Assembly (NCBI RefSeq): GCF_024139115.2
Contig: NC_085141.1
Coordinates: forward strand, 400,651,659 to 400,715,658
Direction of reading: 5' to 3'
Origin: Armigeres subalbatus
Taxonomy: Eukaryota; Arthropoda; Insecta; Diptera; Culicidae
Length of the DNA: 64,000 nt
In this document: piece by piece, positions 9,632-20,307 of the stretch
How positions within the stretch are numbered: position 1 is the first letter of the stretch
Layout of the letters: every line of letters begins with the position of its first letter
Made by a program: the position numbers and the translations under genes
Notes under the pieces: model-generated
Databases searched by the model: none
Told to the model about the DNA's origin: nothing
The model's input: only the letters and a program-made list of their open reading frames with translations

Positions 9632-11320
9632 GTTCCAACGCGTGATTTATCTTTCAGTAATGAATCGGAAAGCCGAGATGTTCGTATAGCAGCTTTCAGC
9701 ACTAGTAACGCTTTTCCAAAATTCAATATGCCACCAGTCACAATTCACTACGATAAATCAGCGCCGCCATGTAGAAACATTTTTACAAATGTTCCAATTG
9801 CTCTGAAACCATTGGTGCATCAAAGGTTGATGGAATTAGTCAAATCGGAGATAATCGAGCCCGTTGATGAAAATATGAATGTTTCTTTCTGCTCTTCGAT
9901 GTTAGTCGTTCCGAAAGGCAGGGATAACATACGCCTAGTTATTGATCTGAGGGGACCTAACCGATATATACTCAGGACGCCATTTGCTATGCCAACGTTA
10001 GAAAGCATACTGGCGGAACTTAACGGAGCCCGGTGGTTTTCAACTATCGACCTTTCCAATGCTTTTTTTCATATTGAGCTTGCTGAGGAATCACGACATC
10101 TAACGAATTTTTTCACTGAATTCGGAACGTTCAGATGTGTTAGACTGCCATTTGGCCTGTGTAATGCGCCTGACATATTTCAGGAGGCGCTCGAACGAAA
10201 AGTATTGGCAGGATGTCATGGCGTAAGGAACTACCTCGACGACGTTTTGGTATTCGGTAGAACAGAAGAAGAGCATGATGAGAACTTGAAACAAGTTATG
10301 GCTCGATTAAAGGACCACAACGTTAAGTTAAATGATGCGAAATGCTGCTACAAGAGACAATCAGTTACGTTCATTGGATTTAAGCTGACAGCCGATGGGT
10401 GGGAAGTCGAAGGCGAGAAAATTAACGCAATACGAAACTTTAGAAAGCCAACAACGTGTCAAGAAGTCAAAAGCTTCCTTGGGATGGTAACATATATCGA
10501 CCGGTTTCTCATGAATCGAGCTGAGAAAACGGAATATTTGCGCCGTTTAGCAAATAGTGATCGTTTTTATTGGACCATCCATGAGGAAAACGAATTCGAA
10601 TCCCTCCGCGACATATCAGCATATACAATCCAGAAATTAGGCTACTACAGTCCCCAGGATAGGACAGAACTTTTTGTTGATGCATCGCCAACAGGCCTAG
10701 GTGCCATGCTAGTGCAGTTCAACGATCAATCCGTACCGAGAGTAATTGCGTGCGCTTCCAAATCGTTGACATCTACTGAACAGCGATATCCCCAAACGCA
10801 CAAGGAGGCTCTAGCCGTTGTATGGGGAGTCGAGAGATTTACCACTTATCTCTTGAGTAAATTCTTTATTGTACGCACAGACTCAGAAGCCAACGAGTTT
10901 ATCTTCAATGGAAAGTATAGGTTAGGAAGACGCGCCATTTCTAGATCAGAATCGTGGGCTTTACGCTTGCAACAGTATGATTTTCGAATCCAACGTGTTC
11001 CAGGTAGATTCAATGAGTTACCTAACTTTATCATTATTCATATATTTTTTGCACATGCGATAGGTAAGCTCAACATAGCCGACGCTCTCTCCAGGCTAGT
11101 CCATGACTCACAGCACGCAGTACCGTTTGAAATCGATAACGAAAACCACTTCCTGTATTCGCTTAACTCTGGAAGTATGGAACTCACATGGCATCAAATT
11201 GAATCATGTTCTGAAAAAGACGACGAGTTACAATCAGTCAAAGAAGCCATTGAGACCCTAATTTGGGACCCGAGTCTGGTTAAGTATGAGCCTCATAAAA
11301 AAGAATTAAGACCCAGGTAA
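9632..11320 (+). CDS. Ty3/gypsy reverse transcriptase-RNase H, truncated
   Basis: Continues the protease frame after the GCCTCAAA duplication at 9624-9631. The upstream part of the open frame (9521-9623) belongs to the hAT insertion. Seen: the linker KFNMPPVTIHYDKSAPPCR; RT motifs LVIDLRGPNRY, WFSTIDLSNAFFHI, RLPFGLCNAP; the catalytic YLDD box at about residue 203; then RNase H motifs ELFVDASPTGLGAML, KEALAVVWGVERF, VRTDSEANEF, and finally KLNIADALSRL. A 60-bp in-frame insert between VPG and KLNIADALSRL has GT-AG ends and looks like a mini-intron. The frame stops at 11318 just after RNase H. Integrase and the 3' LTR are missing. Sequence identity to Ty3/gypsy is secure. Confidence 0.9.
   Translation, partial: VPTRDLSFSNESESRDVRIAAFSTSNAFPKFNMPPVTIHYDKSAPPCRNIFTNVPIALKPLVHQRLMELVKSEIIEPVDENMNVSFCSSMLVVPKGRDNIRLVIDLRGPNRYILRTPFAMPTLESILAELNGARWFSTIDLSNAFFHIELAEESRHLTNFFTEFGTFRCVRLPFGLCNAPDIFQEALERKVLAGCHGVRNYLDDVLVFGRTEEEHDENLKQVMARLKDHNVKLNDAKCCYKRQSVTFIGFKLTADGWEVEGEKINAIRNFRKPTTCQEVKSFLGMVTYIDRFLMNRAEKTEYLRRLANSDRFYWTIHEENEFESLRDISAYTIQKLGYYSPQDRTELFVDASPTGLGAMLVQFNDQSVPRVIACASKSLTSTEQRYPQTHKEALAVVWGVERFTTYLLSKFFIVRTDSEANEFIFNGKYRLGRRAISRSESWALRLQQYDFRIQRVPGRFNELPNFIIIHIFFAHAIGKLNIADALSRLVHDSQHAVPFEIDNENHFLYSLNSGSMELTWHQIESCSEKDDELQSVKEAIETLIWDPSLVKYEPHKKELRPR
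11004..11063 (+). other. Predicted 60-nt intron in RNase H
   Basis: CAG|GTAGAT at 11003/11004 and a pyrimidine stretch then gatag| ending at 11063, followed by GTAAGC. It interrupts the conserved VPG-K-LN-ADALSR block exactly. Being 60 nt without a stop, it can also be read through, adding 20 residues. The donor side (aggtagattcaa) and the sequence after the acceptor (aggtaagctcaa) are similar, as if a duplicated AGGT segment had created the intron. Confidence 0.6.
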
Positions 11321-12020
11321 CCATTAAGCACTTTAATATATAAACCATATACCAACATTTCAGTGCCTATAAGCTGTATATATGATTTTCAAGTGCTAAT
11401 TAGCCGTATAAACTTCAAGCATTAAAAGAAGCCGTATATCGGTATATAACGCTTTGATATAAGCCTTGTGGATTCAAGCCGAATAAGGGAATTATTATTA
11501 CCAATTTAGAGCTACTATCTATGACGTTTTGGTAGAATCAATAACAATCACACCTAGAATTTTATAACCTGTCTCTTTCACTCGCATTAGAAACATTTTT
11601 TGTGAATCATAGTCTACAACACATTGCATGGACCATGCCAGATAAATGCTGTATGAGCTGTGAATGTGTTCTACGGCAATATATTTATTGGTCTTTACCT
11701 AAAAGATACCTTTAGATAGGCTTCTTAAATACAAAAAAAGTTCCGTCCAATTAATTACATATGATTCATTTTTCATTTCCAATGCCTCGTTCAATGCTTT
11801 CTCGCCCTTTGATTCAAAGACATCAGATGAAATCCTTCTGTTTTTATCCCTTCCTAGCAATACACCCATTCAAATCCGTGATGGATCAGATGGTAGAGCA
11901 GCAAACCTGAACACAGTTCAATAGTTCAATCCCGGAATTAAATATAATAAGCAAAAAAAATCATCGAATTCCAATAGGAAGAAAAAGGAAAGAACGCAAA
12001 CAATTATTTTTCATTTTCAG
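11321..12020. other. Unassigned sequence between Ty3 and Penelope relics
   Basis: AT-rich, with no coding frame and no recognised terminus. It begins right after a CAG|GTAACC donor-like site at the Ty3 truncation and ends with ttttcattttcag|, an acceptor-like site directly before the Penelope coding segment. It may include the Penelope intron. Confidence 0.4.
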
Positions 12021-13126
12021 GAAGAGAGACTACAGTTCACAATCGAGCTAGAGGAAAATAACAAGTTGCCTTTCCTAGACACGAAGGTGATAAGAAACTA
12101 TGACCAAACATTAACGACTGAATGGTACACAAAAGAAATTGCTTCTGGGAGAATGCTGAATTGGTATTCCTTCCATCTCCCAAAATACAAACTTAATGTC
12201 GCAAACAATTTCATTCATCGCGTCAGCTCATTGTCCACCAATTGGAGCTATGGGACAATAAAATCGATCATCATACAGCACCTCACCAACAACAACTATC
12301 CTCGGACACTGGTAAACAGACTGTTCAATTTGTATGCGACTCGAAGAAACACCAGGCAACATCAGGGAGCATCGATCACCGAATCATCACCACCGATGTC
12401 CTCGCCAACTGTCCCAGACGCAGACAATGATCCAACAAGTTCCAGTCACATCCTAGCAGAAGACTCAGGAAACCCAGGAGACGAAGAAAACCGGCAGAAT
12501 CCCACGGAGCAGCGAACAGATCCTGATTGCGTCGAACCTGAAATGACAACAAACGAAGAACAACAGAAACAGTACCGTTCCATACCATATGTTTATGGTT
12601 TGTCTGAACGAATCTCCCAAATCCTCTCCCACGACTACGCCGACACCATAATAATATGCAGACAATATAAAACAGTAAGAGACTATCACTCTAGAGTAAA
12701 AAGACCCGATAGACAAAACAGAGCAAAGTAAAAGTTATATACAAAATTCCATGCAACGATTGCCCTCAATCGTATGTTGGAATGACACAAAACAAACTAA
12801 AAACAAGATTGTATGGACATAAAACACATATTAATAAATTAGAATACCTGTTAGATTTAGGACATACGAACATTGACACAGAAATTCTCTCATTGCGTGA
12901 GAAAACAGCATTAATAGAACATTGTATAGATAACAACCACAGATTTGACTTAAGTAACACACAAATAATAGATAGAACCAACAAACCACACACACTCCCT
13001 TTCTTGGAGATGTGTCATATCACTAACACACCCAATACGGTAAATCATCGCACTGACGTTGGTAACCTAAGCTCAACATACGCAGCCGTGCTTCACTCTA
13101 TTGGCGAAAAGCTTCAACGCAAATAA
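12021..13126 (+). pseudogene. Penelope-like element: RT C-terminus plus GIY-YIG endonuclease
   Basis: From 12021 the frame reads from EERLQFTIELE through LPFLDTKVIR and GRMLNWYSFHLP to the KTVRDYHSRVK end of a Penelope reverse transcriptase. A Ser/Pro/Glu-rich linker lies in the middle. A 1-nt frameshift near 12715-12731 separates it from the GIY-YIG endonuclease frame (from about 12728): VIYKIPCNDCPQSYVGMT, KTRLYGHKTH and a later EHCIDNNHRFDL patch, stopping at 13126. The N-terminal two thirds of the RT, with the catalytic Asp pair, is absent. The segment starts exactly after an acceptor-like ttttcattttcag. Penelope elements are known to retain introns, so the left edge may be an exon start rather than a random truncation. 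It cannot be functional as it stands. Confidence 0.85.
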
Positions 13127-13610
13127 AAAGCTATAATCCCCCATTTTCAATTTCACAGTTAAAGTGCTAAAACTATACGGTGCCCACAAAACAAAAATAA
13201 CAAGTTTAATTTGGAGCCCTACGGACTTTAATGTATGATTGTTAGTTTATAATGTTGTTTAGTAATTTGTTAGTTGACCATGATCCATGTTTTGAATTAA
13301 CTTTTTAGACTGATGTACACCACAAACTTGACACTTACAATTTTATGTTCAACCAAAACCAAACGAAAAACGATAACACCGACTGTAAGTTTAAACATAA
13401 ATTGTAATACCCAGCCTAATACTAAAACATAATTACAGTTCCCCTGAAGAAGACCCGAAAAGTGGTCGAAACGTTGGGATAAAATCAAAATTATCGTTTG
13501 ATTACTGAGACTGCATAGCCGAAACGTATCATAATTACCCTGATCAGTCGAACTCCTATCATAATTGTCAAAATAAGTGAGGTTGAGTTTGCATTGGTCT
13601 ATTATCAAGC
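13127..13610 (+). repeat. Penelope 3' region with hammerhead-like motif
   Basis: The 3' untranslated end of the Penelope relic. At 13441-13479 it reads cccCTGAAGA, an extra A, GACC, loop, GGTC, GAAACGTTGGG. This resembles a hammerhead ribozyme core (CUGAnGA, stem II, GAAA, short stem III, stem I GGGA/UCCC) with one additional base at the foot of stem II. Hammerhead motifs are known in Penelope pseudo-LTRs. Activity is not implied. Confidence 0.5.
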
Positions 13611-14162
13611 GAAATTTTGACAACAGATCTGTATGGAACAAAATGGCACTTTTACTTGCTGAATAATCGGTGTGTGCGTGTGTTTTTTTTTCTTCCTAAG
13701 CAATGGAGGGGGAATCAGCTCAACAGACATCCTGGGTTGTCCAGGAAGTGCGGGGTTAGAGACCACCTCCAACAGCAAACGAGGGAGGCAGGACTATATC
13801 CCCGACCCGCTAAACCGTTTCCATTGCCGCCAAGCCCATAGTTCGGTACAACCAGAAAGTAATGCTTCAAAGGGGGGCCAGTGCACGACGCACCCTCGAG
13901 GTTAGCTGCGTGTCTTTGCAGCATCGAACATCGTGACTCGCTATTTTAGAAGAACACCATGGTATCGTGCCACCGCATTGCCGGCTTTCCAGGTGGCCTT
14001 ACCACGCCCTATGTCCTCGGAAGGTGGGAAGTCTATAGACTTCGCGCCTGCTTCCCTCTGCATGACTGGTATCAAGAATGATGATGCCGCGTGCCCCCCA
14101 ATTTGACCTCTCTGTGATGGGGTCTGTTCGCCAACACACAGAAGGACTTGCCGACGCGGTGC

Positions 14163-14574
14163 CTAGCCTACCCCAGCCTTGAAGACGCGGCCACTTGTTC
14201 GATAAAAGGATCGAGTTCGACCACAGGGCATGACCACCGATATGACCCATGAAGCCGACTCCGATCCCTTGGACCACCTCTTGTTTGCGCCTGAACTAGC
14301 CATCCTTGAGTCCACGCGCCACCTTCTGTGTAGCTCCGAGACGATTTGGACGATAGCCGATAAAACGGCGTTCCAGCCAACTTCATCTTTACACATCCTC
14401 CGAACTAGGTTGTCCGGGGTAATGTCCAGACCACATGTGGCAAGCATATGGTCACGCATTGCGCGAAAACGTGGGCACGCGAACAACACGTGTTCCGCCG
14501 TTTCCCCTAATCCGGGCACACCAAACACTCGGGCGAGGTCGAGCAAGCCAGCTGCGTTACCTGCACTGTGAATT
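14163..14574 (-). pseudogene. R1-clade ORF2 C-terminal remnant
   Basis: After the first six ORF2 codons (QVTQL), sequence jumps directly to the C-terminal zinc-finger end: GETAEHVLFACPRFRAMRDH ... NLVRRMCKDEVGWNAVLSAI, the usual tail of R1-clade ORF2. The intervening ~3 kb coding for the endonuclease and RT is gone. The first cysteines of the finger are preserved better in the 34.5-36.4 kb copy (CLVCAG ... HVLFVC). Confidence 0.8.
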
Positions 14575-15947
14575 TGCAGCACGCCTCAACGTCGGGCACT
14601 TTGAACCCCCCATGGGGTGCTTGCTGTTCACAGCTTTGCTGGAACAAATCAAACAATTGGGAGGGTGCGTGCAGCATTGTGCCTTATGTCCCTCCAATCT
14701 GCAGCGTCGACAGAGCTTGCTTCTGTCAGGGCCTTTGCAGTCCCATTGCTTGTGCCCCGGTTCCAGGCATTTGAAGCAAACTTCGGGTTGCTCGTATATG
14801 CCCACAGGGCACACCGACCATCCCACCTTGACGCTCCCTAACTTGACTACCTTGGAGGCATCCGCAGCAGATAGTCGAACCAATGCTACCTGTGTCCCTG
14901 CCGGACCTTTCCGTAGCCGAACGGCTGCGGTGGGCGTGCCGTGACGAGCTCTTCGACTTCGGTGATCTCGTCTAGGTCTTTAACCCTTTGATTCACCTCC
15001 GTCGTGAGTGCCCTCACCTTGACCGTTTCGCCTAGGACTATCTCCGCCAACTTCTTGTAGGCGACGCCCTTTTGCGAGACGCCCCGCTTCAGCTTGAGGA
15101 TCATCTCGCCCATCCGGGTACGTCTTATTCGACGTACGTCGGAGCCGAGTTCACCGAGCTTGACGTCACTCCTCATCGCCTTCAAGACGTCCGAGTACTT
15201 AGCCACGACCGTCTTGATGACTAGGGCATCGCCCCTGGAGCGATTGGCGCCTACCCTAGACTTCTTGCTACCCTCATTCGCCTGGGCCTTCTTTTCGGCC
15301 CTTGACGTCTTCGGTTTCCTCTTGTTCTTGACCAGGGTCCAGGAGGCGTCATCCCCCTCTATTTCCCTGGTCTGGGGCGGCTGAAAGTTCTCAGCCTGCC
15401 GTAACCCCTTACCACCCTCTTTCCTGGGTGGACGGACCTTTCCAGGTCCTTCCTCCCCCGGTTTGGGAGGTACCTGGCCGGGGTTCAGCTTCCCAGCCCC
15501 ACTACCCTTGTTCGGGGTAGTAACCCTCCGCGTTTTGGAGCGGCCCCCAGGGAGCTCATCCCCTGGAGACTGTCTCCCCCGTTTTTGTGTCTGCTCCGTT
15601 GGAGCAGTCACTCCCGACGTGCCCGCGAATACTTGAGCCTCAGTCTGGGTAGACTTTGGCACCACCGTCTTCGCTGGCACGCCCTCGGTCGATTCGACCT
15701 TGCCCGAGTCCGTGAATCCTTGGGCCTCAGTCTGGGTAGACCTCGACTCCACGGATTTCACGGGTTTACACTTGGCCGTCCCGACCGCCCTCTCCAGCTT
15801 GGCGTCCAACATTGACTTTCGAAGTTTCAGCAAGTTCCTCTTGAGGTCCTTACTGATATTATGCTTCGATGACGCAAAGTCGATGATGGTGTCCAGCTGT
15901 TCCGTCGCCACCTCGAAGGCCGAAAGCCCATCGCGTTTGCGGTTCAT
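14557..15947 (-). pseudogene. R1-clade ORF1 (Gag-like), frameshifted
   Basis: ATG at 15947 (MNRKRDGLSAFEVATEQL). A basic, Pro/Lys-rich N-terminal half carries two STQTEAQ repeats. A conserved region follows (MRSDVKLGELGSDVRRIRRT ... GETVKVRALTTEVN). The first frame ends at 14886 after a frameshift near 14950. The neighbouring frame (14883-14557) holds three CCHC-type fingers: CFKCLEPGHKQWDC, CRRCRLEGHKAQCC and CLICSSKAVNSKHPMGGSKC. ORF1 proteins of this kind bind element RNA. The last codons overlap the ORF2 start. The copy is broken but would be nearly full length if in one frame. Confidence 0.85.
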
Positions 15948-16443
15948 CGCCTACACAAGCCATGGGCCGTCTATAAACTCTACCGGCGTAGCCTGGGAGA
16001 TGGTTAAATGACCCACGCTGGCGCTGCGCACCGAGCTGCCGACTATTGCTTCTGGCCTCCTAAGCGGAGACCTGAACAACCCACCTCTTGCGAAGGGGTT
16101 GTCGCCTACACTACTACCACTGATTGAAGAATTGACTTGTTTTTCCGGCAGGAAAAAAAGGTTCACCACGCCAGAGCCCAGCATGACGCGGTAAGGGACA
16201 ATTACTGTGGAGGGTGCCCAGGTACCCCACAGGCTCCGTTAAAGGCCTAGCTCATTATTTCACCCCCTGGCCATGCATCCCCTCGGCACGGGTCGCTTAA
16301 CGCCTTGGAATTAGGGGTTAGGGACGATGGTCCCCTTGGTCGCACCCACTCACTCTAGCTGATGTCAGAAGGACAATAGTACCCAGGCTGCACTACCAGC
16401 TAAGTACAAAACCCTTAGCTGGCGGACGATTGTCATCGGAACG

Positions 16444-16458
16444 GTGTGTGTGTGTGTG
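16444..16458. repeat. (GT)n target between two R1 copies
   Basis: A GT run lies directly between the 3' end of the upstream R1 copy (16459-17070) and the 5' end of copy 1 (about 16440). On the element strand this is (AC)n, the probable insertion target shared by both. Confidence 0.7.
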
Positions 16459-17070
16459 TTTTTTTTTCTTCCTTAGCAATGGAGGGGGAATCTACTCAAC
16501 AGACATCCTGGGTTGTCCAGGAAGTGCGGGGTTAGGGACCACCTCCAACAGCAAACGAGGGAGGCAGGACTACATACCCGACCCGCTAAACCGTTTCCAT
16601 TGCCGCCAAGCCCATAGTCCCTTCGGTACAAACAGAAAGTAATGCTTCAAAGGGGGGCCAGTGCACGACGCACCCTCGAGGTTAGCTGCGTGTCCTTGCA
16701 GCATCGAACATCGTGACTCGCTTTTTTAGAAGAACACTATGGTATCGTGCCAGCGCATTGCCGGCTTTGCAGGTGGTCTTAACACGCCCTATATCCTTGG
16801 AAGGTGAGAAGGGTCGATTTCGCGCCTGCTTCCCTCTGCACGACTGGTATCAATAATGATGATGCCGCGTACCCCCAAATTGACCTCTCTGTGATAGGCC
16901 CCATTCGCCAACACACAGAGGGACTTGCCGACGCGGTGCCTAGCCTGATTCAGCCTTGACGAGGACCCTTTCCCGTCCTCAGGTTCGGAACATGCCTGAG
17001 TTGACTGACGCCGCGAAAGCGACGATACCATGTTGTTCTTCGCGCGACCACTTGTTCGATAAAAGGATAA
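16459..17070 (-). mobile_element. R1-clade LINE, 5'-truncated 3' end (copy 2)
   Basis: The last ~610 bp of the same R1 family: 3' UTR plus the final ORF2 codons, ending in poly-A (T run 16459-16468). It is nearly identical to 13683-14220 but keeps about 85 bp near 16960-17040 that copy 1 lacks. The 5' truncation at about 17070 abuts a Jockey gag relic. Confidence 0.85.
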
Positions 17071-17521
17071 AAGGAGGTTCATAAGTATGAATATTACTCT
17101 CATAAACAATCTGGCGCGATGCCGCTCAAAGTTTTTCTGCGAGGACTCCACGACAGGACAAGGCGATGGAGCTCCAAGCAGAACTCAAAAGTTGCGGCCT
17201 GAAACCAGTGGCCGTGCACATGATCGCTCGTCACTACAAGACAAGGGGATATCGCAACTAGCTTACCTGGTCCATCTGGAGCACGTCTCCACTACCTGGG
17301 AAGACCTGAAGCTGGTCGGAGTTGTAAATTACACCGTCGTTGACTGGGAGCGACATCGGACACCGCGACACGTGACGCAGTGCACCAACTGCTACATTTT
17401 CGGGCACGGCACCAGGCATTGCCGCATGAAGCCGCGCTGCAACAAGTGTGGCGGACCCCATCCCACCCTGCCGAAGAAAAACCGTGATCCTGCACTCAAG
17501 CGGAGGATCATTCTTTCCGCC
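17071..17521 (+). pseudogene. Jockey-clade ORF1 (gag) remnant, PRE_C2HC type
   Basis: A broken plus-strand frame encodes pieces such as AYLVHLEHVSTTWEDLKLVG, VVDWERHRTPRHVTQC and the finger pair CTNCYIFGHGTRHCRMKPRC then NKCGGPH. These are the PRE_C2HC plus zinc-knuckle region of Jockey/X-element gag proteins. Other frames carry the preceding vhmiarhykTRGYR part. Frameshifts and truncation on both sides, by the R1 copy on the left and a SINE on the right, make it a relic. Confidence 0.75.
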
Positions 17522-17762
17522 CCGCAGCTTAGTGTTCATTAGGCACTTCCACAGTTATTAACTGCAAGGTTTCTAAGCCAAGTTACCTTTTCTGCATTTG
17601 TATCTAATGAGGTTAACACGATGATTCTTTTATGCCCAGGGAAGTCGAGACAATTTCCAATCCGAAAATTGTCTAGACTGGCACCGGGAATTGAACCCAG
17701 CCACCCTGAGCAAGGTCTTGCTTTGTAGCCGCGCATCTTACCGCACGGCTAACGAGGGCCCC
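17522..17762 (-). mobile_element. Feilai-type SINE (minus), tail missing
   Basis: Matches the complete Feilai copy at 30374-30668 in reverse: cgcagcttagtgttcatt, gttaacacgatgattctttt, and a head with ccgggaattgaacccagcca and accgcacggctaacgagggc. The head has recognisable Pol III A and B boxes. The 3' aagaag tail is not kept. Confidence 0.85.
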
Positions 17763-17794
17763 TTAATACGGTCCGATTCGTGAATTAAAATAAA

Positions 17795-19905
17795 ATTAAA
17801 CTCAAAAGTATACCGTATACGGTCGTATGCCGCCTTGAAAACAATGAACAGATAGTGCGTTGGGACCTGGTATTCACAGCATTTTTGAAGAATTTGCCGT
17901 ACAGTAAATATCTGGTCCGTTGTCGAGCGGCCGTCAACGAAGTCGGCTTGATAACTTCCCACGAACTCATTCACTAATGGTGACAGACGACGGAAGATGA
18001 TCTGGGATATCACTTTGTAGGCGGCATTAAGGATGGTGATCGCTCGATGGGGCGATTGCCTTTCGCATTGTCGCCTTTCTTGTAGATGGGGCGTATAACC
18101 CCTTCCTTCCACTCCTCCGGTAGCTGTTCAGTTTCCCAGATTTGGCTGATTCTGATTCGATCCTTACCAGCTGCTTTATTGGTCTTTAGCAGTTGGATGG
18201 CATCCTTAGCTTCCCTCAAGGTGGGGTTTGGTTGGCTTCCATCGTCCGCTGAACTGACGTAGTCATCTCCTCCGCTGCCTTGACATTCACTGTCTGTATT
18301 ATCGGCGCCATTCAAATGTTCCTCGTAGTGATGCTTCCACCATTCGATCACCAAACGTTCGTCCGTCAAGATGCTCCCATCCTCATCCCTGCACATTTCG
18401 GCTCAAGGCACGAAGCCTTTGCGGGATGCGTTGAGCTTCAGATAGATCTTGCATGATTCTTGAGAACGGCACAGCTGTTCCATCTCCTCGCACTCCGCTT
18501 CTTCCAGGCGGCGTTTCTTCTCTTGAAAAAGGTGGGTCTGCTGTCTCCGCTTCCGTCTATAACGCTTCACGTTCTGCCGGGTAGCTTGCTGCAGCGCGAC
18601 CGCCAGCGCTGCGTTCTTCTCTTCCAGAATCTGTTTGCACTCTTCGTCGAACCAATCGTTCCGTCGACTTCGTCTCACATACCCGACGTTGTTCTCCGCT
18701 GCGTCGTTAATGGATGCTTTGACTGTATTCCAGCAGTCCTCAAAAGGGGCCCCATCGAGCGCACCCTCTTTCGGCAACGCTGCCTCGAGATGCTGCGCGT
18801 ATGCAGTGGCGACATCAGGTTGCTTTGGTCGCTCTAGGTCGTATCGCGGTGGTCGTTGGTACCGAACATTGTTGATGACGGATAGTTTTGGGCGCAGTTT
18901 AACCATCACCAGATAGTGGTCAGAGTCGTTGTTAGCGCCACGATATGTCCTGACGTCGATAATGTCGGAGAAGTGCCGTCCATCAATCAGAACGTGGTCG
19001 ATTTGTGATTCTGTCTGCAGTGGTGATCTCCAGGTGTACTTAAGGCTGTGTTGAAAGTAGGTGCCATATTCTTGGAGGCAGCGAAATCAATTAGCCGTAG
19101 GCCATTTTCGTTCGTCAGCCGGTGAGCGCTGAACTTCCCAATAGTCAGTATAAACTCCTCCTCTTGGCCAACCTGAGCGTTCAAATCTCCTATTACGATT
19201 TTGACGTCGTGGCTTGGGCTTGCGTAGAATGCGTCATTATTATCATCAGTGCTTCCGGAGTGTGGGCTATGGACGTTGATTATGCTGAAGTTGAAGAACC
19301 GGCCTTCGATCCTCAACCTGCACATTCTCTCGTTGATCGGCCACCACCCGATCACGCGCCTTTGCATATCGCCCATCACTATGAAAGCTGTTCCCAGCTC
19401 GTGTGTGTTGTCGCAGCTCTGGTAGATGGTATGATTACTTCTAAACGTTCGCATCATTGATCCCTTCCAACAAACCTCCTGCAGCGCTACGATGCCGAAT
19501 CCACAATCATTGAGCACATCGGCGAGTTTGCGTGTGCTCCCGATGAAATTGAGAGATTTGCAGTTCCACGAACCGAGTTTACCATCGCTAGTCCCTTCTC
19601 GTCGTAATGGTCTTCGCCGATCGTTCCGGTCCATACTCTCTTGTTGATTGTTTGTTGCGTGAGCTTTTTTTGCTGGCTTGCAGAGCCTGACACCAAACCC
19701 CCTAAATTTCCGGAGGACCATTCCTCCTTATTTCCGGTGGACCATGGTGCACAGTTTCACTTAGAGCCCCTCGCTGGCACTCGGACGATGATCTGCCGCT
19801 CCTAACATGGAGAACAGACGCTGTTGTGAGCGAGGTATTGCCTTAGAGGGGCATATTATACCGTCTTACCCTATCCACTACCCACTTCAGCCCAGCTGAC
19901 TATAG
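17795..19905 (-). pseudogene. RTE-clade LINE (JAM-like): endonuclease and RT start
   Basis: Minus strand. The 5' UTR occupies 19905-19720. The APE-type endonuclease (19721 to about 19030) has GSWNCKSLNFIG, FGIVALQEVCWKG and KIVIGDLNAQVGQ. A frameshift near 19030 leads to the linker frame at 18909-18403 (DHYLVMVKLRPKLSVIN is its extended start). There is an in-frame stop at 18403-18405. The RT start is at 18396 (MCRDEDGSILTDERLVIEWW ... IQLLKTNKAAGKDRI), another frameshift lies near 18060, and the RT then runs as YQADFVDGRSTTDQIFTVRQ to FKAAYDRIR (motif A) at about 17800. The rest of the RT is lost. A second copy with the same 5' UTR starts near 63060. Confidence 0.85.
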
Positions 19906-20307
19906 TCTATAGCCTATAGGCGAAAACGAACTTTAAGGGAACTTTTGTTGCTTGGAGGATACTTTGATTCCAAAAAGAACACAAAGTATTATTCATATCC
20001 TTTTATATGCTTATTTGATAAAGAATATCCTTGATTACTGAGTCCAGAAATGTTCAATACGGTTCGTTAGTAATTAGAAGCGTTACACTGTGTTTTGTGG
20101 GTAAAATTGGGAGATTTTTCATTGGCGCTTCGTGCGGATTGGCAGAACCCCGATCCCTTATATTAGGATCACCACACAGAAAACTCTTTCTTCCCAACAA
20201 CGCCATGGAGAAAATGGTTGGCATTCGTTGGATCTAGATCTTTTTGGGATGTTTCAATTTATCGAAAGTTTCATTGCAGTGTTATTCGCATTATTCGGCA
20301 TTGCATA

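Larger units (their letters stand above)
13683..16440 (-). mobile_element. R1-clade LINE, internally deleted (copy 1)
   Basis: A minus-strand copy that looks 5'-complete. It runs from about 16440 (next to an (AC)n run) through a GC-rich 5' leader, ORF1, six codons of ORF2, the C-terminal end of ORF2 and a 3' UTR to a poly-A tail (T run at 13683-13691) followed by a (CA)n-like sequence. The endonuclease and reverse transcriptase are missing. Insertion into (AC)n fits Mino/Waldo-type R1 elements. The 3' UTR is nearly identical to the copies at 16459-17070 and 34499-36418. Confidence 0.85.
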
